Positions 11,101-18,342 of a DNA stretch of 20,538 bases are shown piece after piece (position 1 is the first letter of the stretch; each line of letters begins with the position of its first letter). Location of the stretch: assembly GCA_019648995.1 (NCBI GenBank), contig BLXT01000838.1, positions 221,703 to 242,240 on the forward strand. Direction: 5' to 3'. This stretch comes from Plakobranchus ocellatus (Eukaryota; Mollusca; Gastropoda; Plakobranchidae). Below the pieces are notes generated by a model. The model was not told where the DNA came from. It searched no databases and saw only the letters and a list, made by a program, of their open reading frames with translations. A program made the translations under genes and the position numbers.

Positions 11101-12151
11101 ATTAGAAACTTTAATGGAGTACTTGGCATCTGGAAAGTAAAAAGAAGCAGATTTTTATTGGGTTTTTTAAAACTCATATGGGGGTACTTCTAGACAAGTC
11201 TAGGAGTCAACAAAAGTCTAGATGCTTTACATTTGAAGGGTACCAAACCTCATCCATTTAAATATGGTGCCATAGGTTTTAAAGGAAGCATTTAAGCTCA
11301 CATTTGACTCACCTCAAAAAGTTTACTAGAGTCACCAAAACTGTCCCCTATTATGTATGTAAGCTGCTTGTCAGTCTGGATGAAAGCTACAGAAAGATTT
11401 CAGAAGAGCAGTTTATCATGATGTTTTAAAAATCATTCCATGAAAAAATCATTACAATGGTGAGATAAGTCATGAAAAGTCTTCAGTTTTTTGTTGTTTT
11501 TTTAATCCTGTAAAGTTTGGACTATTGCATGAATGTAAAATAGCACAGAGGATGAAAAGGGAAAAAAAATGACTGGAAAAATAGTAATGAGAGAAGCATG
11601 AGTCAGAACTGGGCCTAAAAATACAGCTATAAAATGTGTATGTTTTGAAGAGCTATTACAAATTTGAATAAGGTATATCAAAACACAATAAAAAATGTAA
11701 TATTTATTTATCCGAGTGAGTAAAGTATCCGTCAAACAAGGTATGAAAATAAAAGCTTAAATGTAGCTTTCTTCAAGCATAAACAAGGGCTATATGACAA
11801 AATACAATAAAATATGTGTATGTATATCAATTTTCTCAAAAAGCTGAGGCCATATCAATTTTTTTTTAGCTGAGAAAACAGGCATCAGTAGGATGCTCCC
11901 TCGATCTTAGCATTTTTCACCTACTATGTAACATGAATTGTTTGTTGCTCTAATCAATTTGGTTTGTCTTACGATTTAGCATCCCTAAACTCATTTCATT
12001 CAAAGTTGAAAATGGCACAATGAAATTTACCTTGGTGTCGACTTTCACTAGCTTGAACAGAGACATCATGATAGTGACAAGAAAGTAGAAGGATGGCTGA
12101 TATTTCAAGGAGGCAAATCAGTTTAGTCTTTTGAGTGTTGAACTGTTCCAT
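2024..12151 (-). CDS. TMEM131: TMEM131 orthologue, 5' part (12 coding exons, 3' end off the window)
   Basis: Joined minus-strand exons: 12151-12031, 11386-11313, 10806-10775, 9351-9283, 8505-8382, 6778-6665, 6053-5931, 5064-4984, 4509-4347, 3577-3459, 2825-2717, 2129-2024. All visible introns are GT-AG and phases agree throughout (1,0,2,2,0,0,0,0,1,0,1,2), giving 1235 nt, or 411 codons plus two bases. Residues 1 to about 34 look like a signal peptide; the rest matches the luminal N-terminal region of animal TMEM131 as I remember it, including blocks PVGMPRMEKV, NTSFDVVFLAR, NPYRLRPYLGARVP, GDLHLELPTG, AFIRIKTN and IPYQANVL. Known of the family: TMEM131 is an ER/Golgi single-pass type I membrane protein whose PapD-like domain binds procollagen and whose cytoplasmic tail binds TRAPPC8, promoting collagen secretion. 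Human TMEM131 is about 1880 residues, so roughly the first fifth is here; the membrane segment and tail lie left of base 1. TMEM131L is a vertebrate paralogue; this may be the single invertebrate ancestor of both. Confidence 0.93.
2717..2825 (-). CDS. TMEM131: TMEM131 exon 11
   Basis: Thirty-six codons plus one base, encoding SVSVSPPNDALKIDFRPFKL and then PPSGSRASTVAHITFT. This aligns with human SVRPTPQNDAITVHFKPITL and the following SKYTKVASISFD. Acceptor CTTTTACAG, donor ACAG|GTTTGT. It is part of the third immunoglobulin-like domain. Confidence 0.92.
3459..3577 (-). CDS. TMEM131: TMEM131 exon 10
   Basis: Enters in phase 1 (G+AT gives Asp) and leaves in phase 0. It encodes PGIYSPLELLDFGILRTLDE, then PKTLRLNLMNTGQKAVYIT. 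Human: PGIYSSTEMLDFGTLRTQD and LPKVLNLHLLNSGTKDVPIT. The acceptor follows a long T tract and ends CAG. The donor ACG|GTATTG is weaker than the others; it is chosen because the downstream exon continues the human sequence in frame. Confidence 0.92.
4347..4509 (-). CDS. TMEM131: TMEM131 exon 9
   Basis: Fifty-four codons plus one base. It contains ELQPFETKAVMKANF, NHHSAFIRIKTN and MLILPVEIEVSS, matching human IPPYETKGVMRASF, DNHTAFIRIKTN and ILPVEVEV. It completes the second immunoglobulin-like domain. Acceptor GTTTGCAG, donor TCAG|GTGAGC. Confidence 0.95.
4984..5064 (-). CDS. TMEM131: TMEM131 exon 8
   Basis: Twenty-seven codons in phase 0 encoding VLEMFASEGDLHLELPTGDK and EALRELW. The GDLHLELPTG block is identical to human TMEM131 as I recall it. 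Acceptor CTTACAG, donor TGG|GTAAGC. Confidence 0.95.
5931..6053 (-). CDS. TMEM131: TMEM131 exon 7
   Basis: Forty-one codons in phase 0. It encodes VFGVGIPNPYRLRPYLGARV and then PINSSFAPMIQMHNPYSTRLQ, close to human VFGVGVPNPYRLRPFLGARV. The NPYRLRP motif links the first and second immunoglobulin-like domains. Acceptor TTTATAG, donor CAG|GTTAAT. Confidence 0.95.
6665..6778 (-). CDS. TMEM131: TMEM131 exon 6
   Basis: Thirty-eight codons in phase 0 at both ends. It encodes VVPPGANTSFDVVFLARQVG and then KVENTLYIHTSIGTLRYQ. The human counterpart is ILPGGNTSFDVVFLARVVGN followed by VENTLFINTSNHGVFTYQ. It is the last strand of the first PapD-like domain. Acceptor TTTTGATCAG, donor CAG|GTAAAT. Confidence 0.95.
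6965..7135 (-). mobile_element. tRNA-derived SINE in TMEM131 intron 5
   Basis: Read on the minus strand, TGGCACAGTGG (7124-7114) fits a polymerase III box A, and GGTTTGAGCCC (7071-7061) fits box B. The spacing is about 43 bases between boxes, longer than most tRNAs but acceptable for a SINE. A CG-rich body follows (CGCCACCGGCGTCCTGGCC), then an AT-richer tail towards 6965. CpG content is far above the surrounding intron. It lies in the same orientation as TMEM131. Exact ends and target-site duplications are not clear. Confidence 0.65.
7363..7591. repeat. 58-bp minisatellite, four copies
   Basis: Unit starts are at 7363, 7421, 7479 and 7537 (GACTATTAGG and variants), giving a constant 58-base period; the last unit has lost one A in its AAAC. 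Copies differ by only a few substitutions, so the expansion is recent. Each unit contains TTATACCCCACAGC. The array is inside TMEM131 intron 5. Confidence 0.92.
8382..8505 (-). CDS. TMEM131: TMEM131 exon 5: core of first PapD-like (TMEM131_like) domain
   Basis: Forty-one codons. The peptide runs PVGMPRMEKVVVQNN, then a middle part with LLSISGSTAHFHCSFFQDK. Human TMEM131 has PVGMPKMEKVYLHNP and SISATTSHFHASFFQ at the same places, so this is the most diagnostic exon. The acceptor is ATTTTTGCAG and the donor is AAG|GTAAGA. The family model for this region (TMEM131-like N-terminal) is an immunoglobulin-like fold related to PapD chaperones and is the part reported to contact procollagen. Confidence 0.95.
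9283..9351 (-). CDS. TMEM131: TMEM131 exon 4
   Basis: Sixty-nine bases encoding FKNERPSSNDVRLDP then AWLEFAD, with CA left over to join G of exon 5 as Gln. It matches the human CRPIRFEPPMLDFHEQ block just before the first conserved domain. The acceptor is CTATTTCAG and the donor is GATCA|GTGAGT. The exon opens the first PapD/immunoglobulin-like fold, in which an 'x-L-x-F' strand is typical. Confidence 0.9.
10775..10806 (-). CDS. TMEM131: TMEM131 exon 3: 32-base micro-exon
   Basis: The 32-base exon encodes IKPGSGFSDD plus two bases (GA) that pair with T of exon 4 to give Asp. It has acceptor GGTATTTCCAG and donor GA|GTGAGT. Its inclusion is forced by phase: exon 2 ends in phase 0 while exon 4 must be entered in phase 2, and this exon converts 0 to 2 exactly. 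The peptide falls in a part of TMEM131 that is poorly conserved, so the call rests on splice sites and phase rather than on similarity. Confidence 0.75.
11313..11386 (-). CDS. TMEM131: TMEM131 exon 2
   Basis: Seventy-four bases, entering in phase 1 and leaving in phase 0. It encodes (A)FIQTDKQLTYIIGD followed by SFGDSSKLFE. This lines up with the start of the mature human protein (AFVQSESIIEVLRFDD, recalled). The acceptor is TCTGTAG and the donor is GAG|GTGAGT, a strong consensus. Confidence 0.88.
12031..12151 (-). CDS. TMEM131: TMEM131 exon 1: start codon and signal peptide
   Basis: Forty codons plus one base. The peptide starts MEQFNTQKTK and continues with a hydrophobic core containing CLLEISAILLLSC, then a polar VSVQASESRHQ stretch, which fits a cleavable ER signal with cleavage near residue 34. 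The start at 12151 has A at -3 and G at +4. It is the first in-frame ATG after an in-frame TGA about 27 bases upstream. The donor is CAAG|GTAAAT; its last base G joins CT of exon 2 to make Ala. A 5' UTR exon upstream is likely, because acceptor-like sites lie just before the start (for example TTCTGACATTCAG ending at 12198). Confidence 0.85.
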
Positions 12152-12158
12152 TTTCCAT
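12123..12158 (-). promoter_or_regulatory. Overlapping upstream ORF at the TMEM131 start
   Basis: An ATG at 12158, seven bases before the chosen start and in another frame, opens an 11-codon ORF (MENGTVQHSKD) that stops 26 bases inside the TMEM131 coding sequence. It has A at -3 and G at +4, so it is no weaker than the main start. If it lies within the mature mRNA, ribosomes must scan past it. If transcription or the last 5' UTR splice site begins between 12158 and 12151, it is irrelevant. Confidence 0.4.
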
Positions 12159-14097
12159 GCTGTTATTGAATCAATTCACATTTAGAAGGATATGTATCTG
12201 AATGTCAGAAAATAATCTGATTAAGATTTATAAAACCAAGAGAAAGATGAACTTGCCACATACAATAAGATGTACATGCATAAGAAAAAAAAACACTTAG
12301 GAAATAAACGAGAGGACTGTATCACTACCAAATTTTTTTTATTTTGTATAAAATACAATCAACTCCTAGCTTCCTAATTGAAGCTATTTTTCACACAAAA
12401 TCATACATATATCCTAAAGAATGGATGAATCAAATGTTGCTATTACTACACTAACTGTTTAAGTGTAGACCAGTCACTCATTGCACACTCTAAGATCTGA
12501 AGAAAAGCAAATCTATGAAAGCTAGATAGCTTACTAACATTCCATAACATAGTGTGACCATTAAATCACAAGTGAGTGGGACACATTCGCTTTACATCAC
12601 TTGTTTTCTTATTCCAAAAGTAATTGCAGAATCAGAGCTGACCAACTGAAACTCAGTGCCATTATCCAAGAGTATGACTGGGTTAATTTTTCTCCCCGCA
12701 AATTTAAAAGAAAGTTTTAATTAATTGCAGGCGATAATAATTTTTTGTAAATTTTTAAAACTGTCTTCAGTTGACTAGAAATGTCTTAATATCATCATTG
12801 AACTTTATCGCTTTTTGAGTGCATAATCAGAAATATATTCATGTCTTAGCTAACAATATATTTTTAATAACATTATATAATGTTTTGATCAAAATTTGGT
12901 TTTCATGTAAATAACCCCTCACACTCTATAGTGACCATGCCTGATTAATAGCATTCAAATCACACTTAGAAAAGAGCAGAAAAACATTTAAGGGCCTGAG
13001 ACTTTTTGAGTATTTAAATCTGACCTCTTGTAGAGAAAAAGACCATAGAAAATGCTGTACTTTTCAATGAATTTTATGACAAAAGTAAAAAGTATACAAA
13101 TATCACACTCCCATAAACAAATTAAATAAGTTTAACAATTTTAAAAGATCTTGATTTTTTCATGTGATAAAGCCTAAAGGGTGAAACATCTGCATGTATA
13201 TTTTGTGTTGTTCAAACTTGTGCAAATAGGTTTCTCATGGAGGTTGAATTGAATTTAATTCTTTTACTAAATAAATTTTATGAAAGAGTTCCAAACATAT
13301 TTACAACACCTCTTTCTGTACAAAAAGAAGGAAGAGACTTTTGTCTGTTGTCTCTGTTTGTAACCCTTGCCGATTTTCAAAAATAAAGTTTAAATTGTCG
13401 TGAACAAGATGTTACAGGCATCAAGAAAGAAGAGATTAGAATAGAGAATAAAGTGTTTTCCTCCAACCAATATAGTTGTTTCAGTGAAAATTGTTGTCCT
13501 CAATTGGAACTCTTCCTCATAAAAATTTGATAGATTCACATCTAGATAAAGCTACCTCAAGGGCACTGAAATTAACTGACTTTATTACATGAGCAACTGA
13601 ATAAACTATGTTTATGTAGTTATTGAATCTGGATTTTTTTTTTCTTTTAACACCTGATGTTCTTCATGCAAACTTTTAGATGCACTATATCATTCAGTGA
13701 ATATGTTGTAGGCCTATTTTCTCGTCTCAAATGAAGAATTTAGGAAACAAAGGCCCTATTTATAATTTACTTTAAAAGCGACTTCTTCTTACTTGACCCA
13801 CTCTATCTCTTCATTCCTTCTCTGCTGAAAGTGTGAAGATATAAATTTATAAAAATATAGGCTCTAGGCTACCCAAAACGCGGGTACAAAATGGCCTCAT
13901 TGAAAACCTGCATCGAAAAATTAGTTGTAATATAGATTGTAAAAGTCTATTTAATAGGCCAACAAATCATTACACCCAAAATTCGGGTGGAATGATTGAC
14001 ACTTTTTGTAGAAAATGATCAATTGGGGATGAATGGATCCTTTGGGATGACACTGACTGATTATATGATATATATTTTGCCCAAGAGAGAAAGATTC
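12159..14097. other. Upstream of TMEM131 coding start: no gene recognised
   Basis: AT-rich with no ORF that resembles a protein. It may be a 5' UTR intron of TMEM131. There is an AATAAA in a 3'-UTR-like context near 13382 on the plus strand, but no coding exon upstream to go with it. Confidence 0.45.
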
Positions 14098-14660
14098 TTC
14101 ACCACATAGCTAGATCTAATAGATCTATAGATCTAGATTTTAATTCTTGATATATCTAGATCTAGATATCTGCATTAGAGCTAAGGCTAGATCTAGATCT
14201 ATAGATCTAAATTTGACTTGGAATTTAATCTAGAGGAGTTGAGAGGCCATCTAGATCTAGTCTAGACTTCACCTTTATCGATGAAATTGTGTCATTAATA
14301 TAGCAACATTATTTAACACTAGACTCTACGCTATTTTTCTGGTCAAGATCAATTTAAGTGTCATTTAGATCTTTCTATAATCCAATTTATTGATCTAGAA
14401 ATCTAATCTAGAGACTGGATCCTGAGTCTAACTGTAAAAGTCTTGGTCTGATTTGGGTCGAGTCCGATCAATAGAATCCAGACTCAAATTCTAGATTCTA
14501 AATAAGGAAGGTCTTTAGAACTCTCCACTCTCATGTGGTTCTCAGATGTCTTGATTTTAGATTAGATTACATCTAATTTTTTTGAACGAAAAGTATATCT
14601 GGATCTAGTTCTATGTCTAGAGTCTAGATATCAAGAATCTCGGTCTAAAGACATTAGATC
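14098..14660. repeat. AGATCT/TCTAGA-rich degenerate repeat region
   Basis: About 560 bases with many palindromic AGATCT and TCTAGA words, often chained as CTAGATCTAGATC (for example 14147-14167 and 14188-14208). It is not a regular tandem array. The words are short, overlapping and interrupted, resembling a decayed simple repeat. Confidence 0.65.
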
Positions 14661-14990
14661 CAAGGGTAGAGCAAGGCACCTTAGCCCTTTATGCGGTGAG
14701 GTGAGAGCAAGTTACATCCTTCTATCCTGTTACGAGACTAACTCCTATACAAACAATTAGCTTTGCATGGAATGACAGAGCTCTACTTTTGATTGGCAGT
14801 TCTCTTGGCAACTTGATCAAGCCACAAAGATCTATCAATACACTGGAACGCGCACGACAAAAGCCGCTGGTGTTTCTTTTCCATTCAAGTTGCACTTTTA
14901 GCGTTATCACTGATATTGCGCGAATGAAAAAAGATAGGGCCCAAATTTCGCAACTGAGCTTCTGTTTCGTTTTCCTTTTTGTTGTACTGA
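14650..14990 (-). promoter_or_regulatory. CpG-enriched patch with CCAAT box, candidate TMEM131 promoter
   Basis: CpGs cluster here (GCGCACG, GCCGC, TTGCGCGAA, TTTCGC) while flanking sequence is nearly devoid of them. On the minus strand GCCAATCA (around 14797-14790) is a good NF-Y/CCAAT site, and a GTTGCCAAG half of an RFX-like X-box lies just upstream of it. It is about 2.6 kb upstream of the TMEM131 start codon, which would require a non-coding first exon. It could instead serve an unseen gene to the right. Confidence 0.35.
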
Positions 14991-14999
14991 AAAAAAAAA

Positions 15000-15258
15000 A
15001 TCAATAATCTTTAAAGTTGGGGCTTTGAAAAAAGAAGTAAGAAGATCACATAAATATAGCACCCCAGAAGAAAATAAAAATAATTTTAAGGATCTTGAAG
15101 ATTTTAATAACGCAGAGGACCAAAACAAAATGTTCACCCTCAGGCTTTATCATAAAAAAAAATGATGCAGGACTTTGAAGAAAACATTTGTGTCAATTTG
15201 AAGCCGGTACCTTTATGTAACTAAGTTCTTTTTTTTTTTTTACTTTTGCATGTAGGGT

Positions 15259-15298
<40 letters not shown>

Positions 15299-16490
15299 TT
15301 TTTTTTTTAGTGAGGAAAGCAAACAAGCACTGCACTTTCATAAAGAAACAAATGATTTTAAGGATCTTGCAGGTTCTCTCTTGGCTGAAAAAAAATAAAT
15401 AACGTTGTCAACAACAACAACAAAAAAAAAACTGTCAGCTTATACTTATTAAGGGTTAGGAATATATAGCACTCACAGGAAAGATTAAATGCAAACGCAG
15501 TAGAGGTTGACAGATAATAAATTTTATTAAAGTTCTAACTCATGGACAATTGGCATAAGGTTAATTGAGAACAGTTTTAAGTGAAGGGACATGATTGCCA
15601 ATGTCTTTTCCAGATCGTTGGACACATAATGAATGAAATCTATTAACACAACTCTACATTGAAACATTTCGTTTTTAGTTTTCCTTTTTTTTTTAATGAA
15701 AACCAAAAGTAATAGCCAAATTTACTAAACGTGACATGATAATGCTCTTAAACCATTACCAGCGTTACATAACGCAATAGGAGCTGGTGCCCGTCACGGC
15801 AAATTGTCTCCCCATGAACCCAAAAGAGGGAGAGCTAGTTTAGCTCTGGCTCTATAACGCTTGGTGTTCAATCTTTGTCTTCTTCAAATTAGTTCATATA
15901 AAGCTTCATAAGCCTTTTTTTCTTTCCTTTCTTCCTATTTTTAAAATTTTGGGGTGACATTTGATAATTTGTTAAATTTTTAAGAGAGAAGTTTTATTTT
16001 GAGAGGTGTGCTAATTTGTATCGAAATATTCATTATATTGCAATTGCCTATTAACTAGATCTAGTATCTACACAACTAAATAAGTTTAGATTAAAGATCT
16101 GACGTAAGGTGTACAGCATCGTAAAAAGAATCTGATCTTTCTGAATCTAGTCTCATTACAGAATATAAAAAATTCGAGTGCACAAAATAATCAGAACATT
16201 CTGTTAAATAACAGGCCGTTTGCTGGTTAAACCTGCTGGTTTTCAAATTTTATACCTTTTACCGTATCTTTGAAATCTTACTTCTTTTTTTTTTTTAACT
16301 GAGTTCCACAAAGAAAAAAAATCCCAATTAGACAGTTCTTTTTAAACAGTAATTTGTTTATTAACTCCTCATAACATTTTACTCATAAGAACAGGCTTAT
16401 ATCGTATAAATGTTCAGAATCGCAGCATCTCTTCCGGCCTCTGAAGTGTGAACAAGTTTGTACAGATTGCCAATAAACACCAACTTTATT
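15000..16490. other. Non-coding stretch with one GC-richer block
   Basis: No coding exon recognised. Bases 15759-15870 are distinctly richer in G+C and CpG than their surroundings (AGCGTTACATAACGC, GGTGCCCGTCACGGC, GGGAGAGCTAG), with a GCGTTA/TAACGC inverted repeat at 15762-15775. The rest is AT-rich with T runs and a CAA microsatellite near 15405-15422. Confidence 0.5.
15261..15308. repeat. Long poly-T run
   Basis: Thirty-seven T, one G, then ten T. A 15-base direct repeat, ATTTTAAGGATCTTG, lies on both sides at 15083-15097 and 15355-15369, so the run sits between two short duplicated segments. Confidence 0.8.
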
Positions 16491-16491
16491 G

Positions 16492-16560
<69 letters not shown>

Positions 16561-16573
16561 GTTGTTGTTGTTG

Positions 16574-16647
<74 letters not shown>

Positions 16648-16725
16648 CAGTAGTAGTAGTTGTAGTAGTAGTAGTCGTAGTAGTAGTAGTAGTAGTAGTC
16701 GTAGTAGTAGTAGTAGTAGTAGTAA

Positions 16726-16784
<59 letters not shown>

Positions 16785-16786
16785 TT
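16492..16786. repeat. Compound trinucleotide microsatellite (TTA/GTT/TTA/TAG)
   Basis: About 295 bases of pure triplets: TTA to 16560, GTT to about 16573, TTA again to about 16647, then TAG with TTG, TCG and TAA interruptions to 16786. A decayed GTT/CTT tail reaches about 16835. Open frames across it encode only homopolymer Leu, Ile, Tyr, Val or Ser and are not genes. Confidence 0.97.
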
Positions 16787-16859
16787 GTTATTGTTGTTCT
16801 TGTTCTTGCTCTTGCTATTGTTTTTGTTTGCTTGGTTTTTGTTAATGATAGGTTCTAGC

Positions 16860-17293
16860 GCGGAAAAAAAAACAAAGACCAGGATGCGGAAAATATTCGA
16901 AAAGATGTCTGTAGAATTAGAGCGTTGAAATATTAGCCTTCTCAGCCTTCCAGCTTAATGTAGGTCTTTCTTAATGTTATTCTAAGTCAACGCAGTATAT
17001 TTTCATTCTTTTTTTATAACTGTTTTGATACAAATTTCATTTTACAATACAGAAATTGTGCTTGTTTCCTCTCAATGAAAATTTAAACAAATTATTCTCT
17101 TCTTCCGTCATATTAGCATCACGTTTCCGATAGAACCGAGTCCCTCTTTTGGGAAGCCGATTCAAGGGAGTTAATAGGGCCGCACGAATACCTATTATGT
17201 CTGTTGGGAATGAAATGGAAAGCGCTTGGAATTTACCCTGTGGGTTGAGTGCTATAAAAATGCCATTTTTACTTTCATTCACATTGATTAAAA
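16860..17293. other. Non-coding stretch with a CpG-bearing segment
   Basis: Bases 17103-17240 carry several CpGs and a CAAGGGAGTTAATAGGGCCG stretch reminiscent of dispersed molluscan repeats, but I cannot assign a family or ends. Confidence 0.35.
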
Positions 17294-17350
<57 letters not shown>

Positions 17351-17351
17351 T
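17294..17351. repeat. GAT trinucleotide microsatellite
   Basis: About nineteen uninterrupted GAT units. On the minus strand this gives poly-Ser in an ORF that is otherwise unlike any protein I know. Confidence 0.95.
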
Positions 17352-17731
17352 TGATATCATACTTGGATAGGAAATCAAGCAATTTACTGAAATCGTGTCT
17401 AAACGTATCGGATAAGAAGTTTGAAAGCTTAAAGAGATAGCTATTAAAAAACAAACACATGCAACGGATATCATACAACATTTTATCTCGAATGATGGTG
17501 ATCCTCGGAATGCAGCCCTCCTTTAAGTTGTGTGCTGGGGTGAGGTCTATAAAACAACTGAGGTTATAGTTTGGATATAAAAAGACTTTCCTGAAATCAA
17601 GTCCTTATCAAGAGTTGTTTAAACACTGAAAGAGACTATGAAACCCACTTAAATGCCCCAAAGCGTAACTAATTAAAAGATTGTTTTGTTTTGTATGCAT
17701 CTCCCCCTTTTTCTCTCTTTCTCTCAAACTC

Positions 17732-17763
<32 letters not shown>

Positions 17764-18207
17764 TTCTCGCTCGCTCGCTCGCTCTCTTTCACTCTCTAGA
17801 AAAAGGGGTGTTATATTTATCCCTCTTGTTCTTTATCTATGTGTGTGTGTGTGCATATATTTCAATCTAATATCCTCTGTCGTATTCATTCCACTAAATT
17901 AATTTATTGTTTTGTCGCAATGTATAACATTGGTGTCAATTGGTGTCATGATATTTGAAAATGTTTGAGGGGTGCTTTGATTAAAACAAAACAAAATACA
18001 AAATGTACCAGAAGAGAAGCAGACTCTCAGTGTCCATAATGGGCACTTATTGCTAACATCGTCATTTAGTTTCATCTGGTTTAAAGGCCTTAGAGGACAA
18101 CTTGAACCTTTATTTTTTCTTTTTTTTTATGCGTCAAAAATGAAAGTTTAAAAAAAAAAACATTTCACCGACCCGGAATGAAAATAAATGAATACGCACT
18201 CTTTCTC
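17352..18207. other. Non-coding stretch outside the CT repeat
   Basis: No coding exon or RNA gene recognised. A TATAAAA at about 17548 is isolated. A poly-A/T pair lies near 18115-18160. Confidence 0.4.
17699..17797. repeat. CT-rich microsatellite with CTCG core
   Basis: Polypyrimidine tract of CT dinucleotides with TTTCTC interruptions and a CTCG tetranucleotide core at about 17766-17783. A short GT repeat lies at 17841-17853. Confidence 0.92.
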
Positions 18208-18245
18208 TATAAAAGGCTTCAGTGACACAGTTTGGACTCGAATTA
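18208..18245 (+). promoter_or_regulatory. TATA-type core promoter candidate
   Basis: TATAAAAGG at 18208-18216 is followed about 30 bases later by TTTGGACTCG as a possible initiation zone, with a TCAGT initiator-like word at 18219-18223. No downstream ORF longer than about 30 codons follows directly, so any transcript would be non-coding or spliced beyond recognition. Confidence 0.2.
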
Positions 18246-18285
18246 ACGCGCTAGACACGGATTAGGGACCAGCCACGGATAAGAA

Positions 18286-18342
18286 ATGTATACACACACA
18301 CACATATTTATACATACCATACATAAATGTGTGTGGGTGTAT
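18286..18342. repeat. CA/TG inverted repeat (potential hairpin)
   Basis: TACACACACACACATATTTAT is answered by ATAAATGTGTGTGGGTGTA about 13 bases later, so one strand can fold into a stem of about 17 imperfect pairs. A CA microsatellite forms the left arm. Confidence 0.6.

Noticed and set aside
13360-13400. Plus-strand polyadenylation signal (AATAAAG) as evidence for a gene upstream
   Set aside because: AATAAA is frequent in AT-rich DNA, and no coding exon is visible on the plus strand before it.
14722-14910. 62-codon minus-strand ORF in the CpG-rich patch
   Set aside because: No recognisable motif; the CpG cluster fits a promoter or 5' UTR better than a coding exon.
16448-16928. Two long plus-strand ORFs rich in Leu, Ile, Tyr, Val and Ser
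   Set aside because: They are translations of the trinucleotide microsatellite in two frames.
17037-17474. 145-codon minus-strand ORF with a poly-Ser tract
   Set aside because: The Ser run is the GAT microsatellite, and the flanking residues resemble no protein family I recognise; no splice structure or neighbour supports it.
17681-17902. Plus-strand ORF with Ser-Leu repeats
   Set aside because: It is the CT/CTCG microsatellite read as protein.
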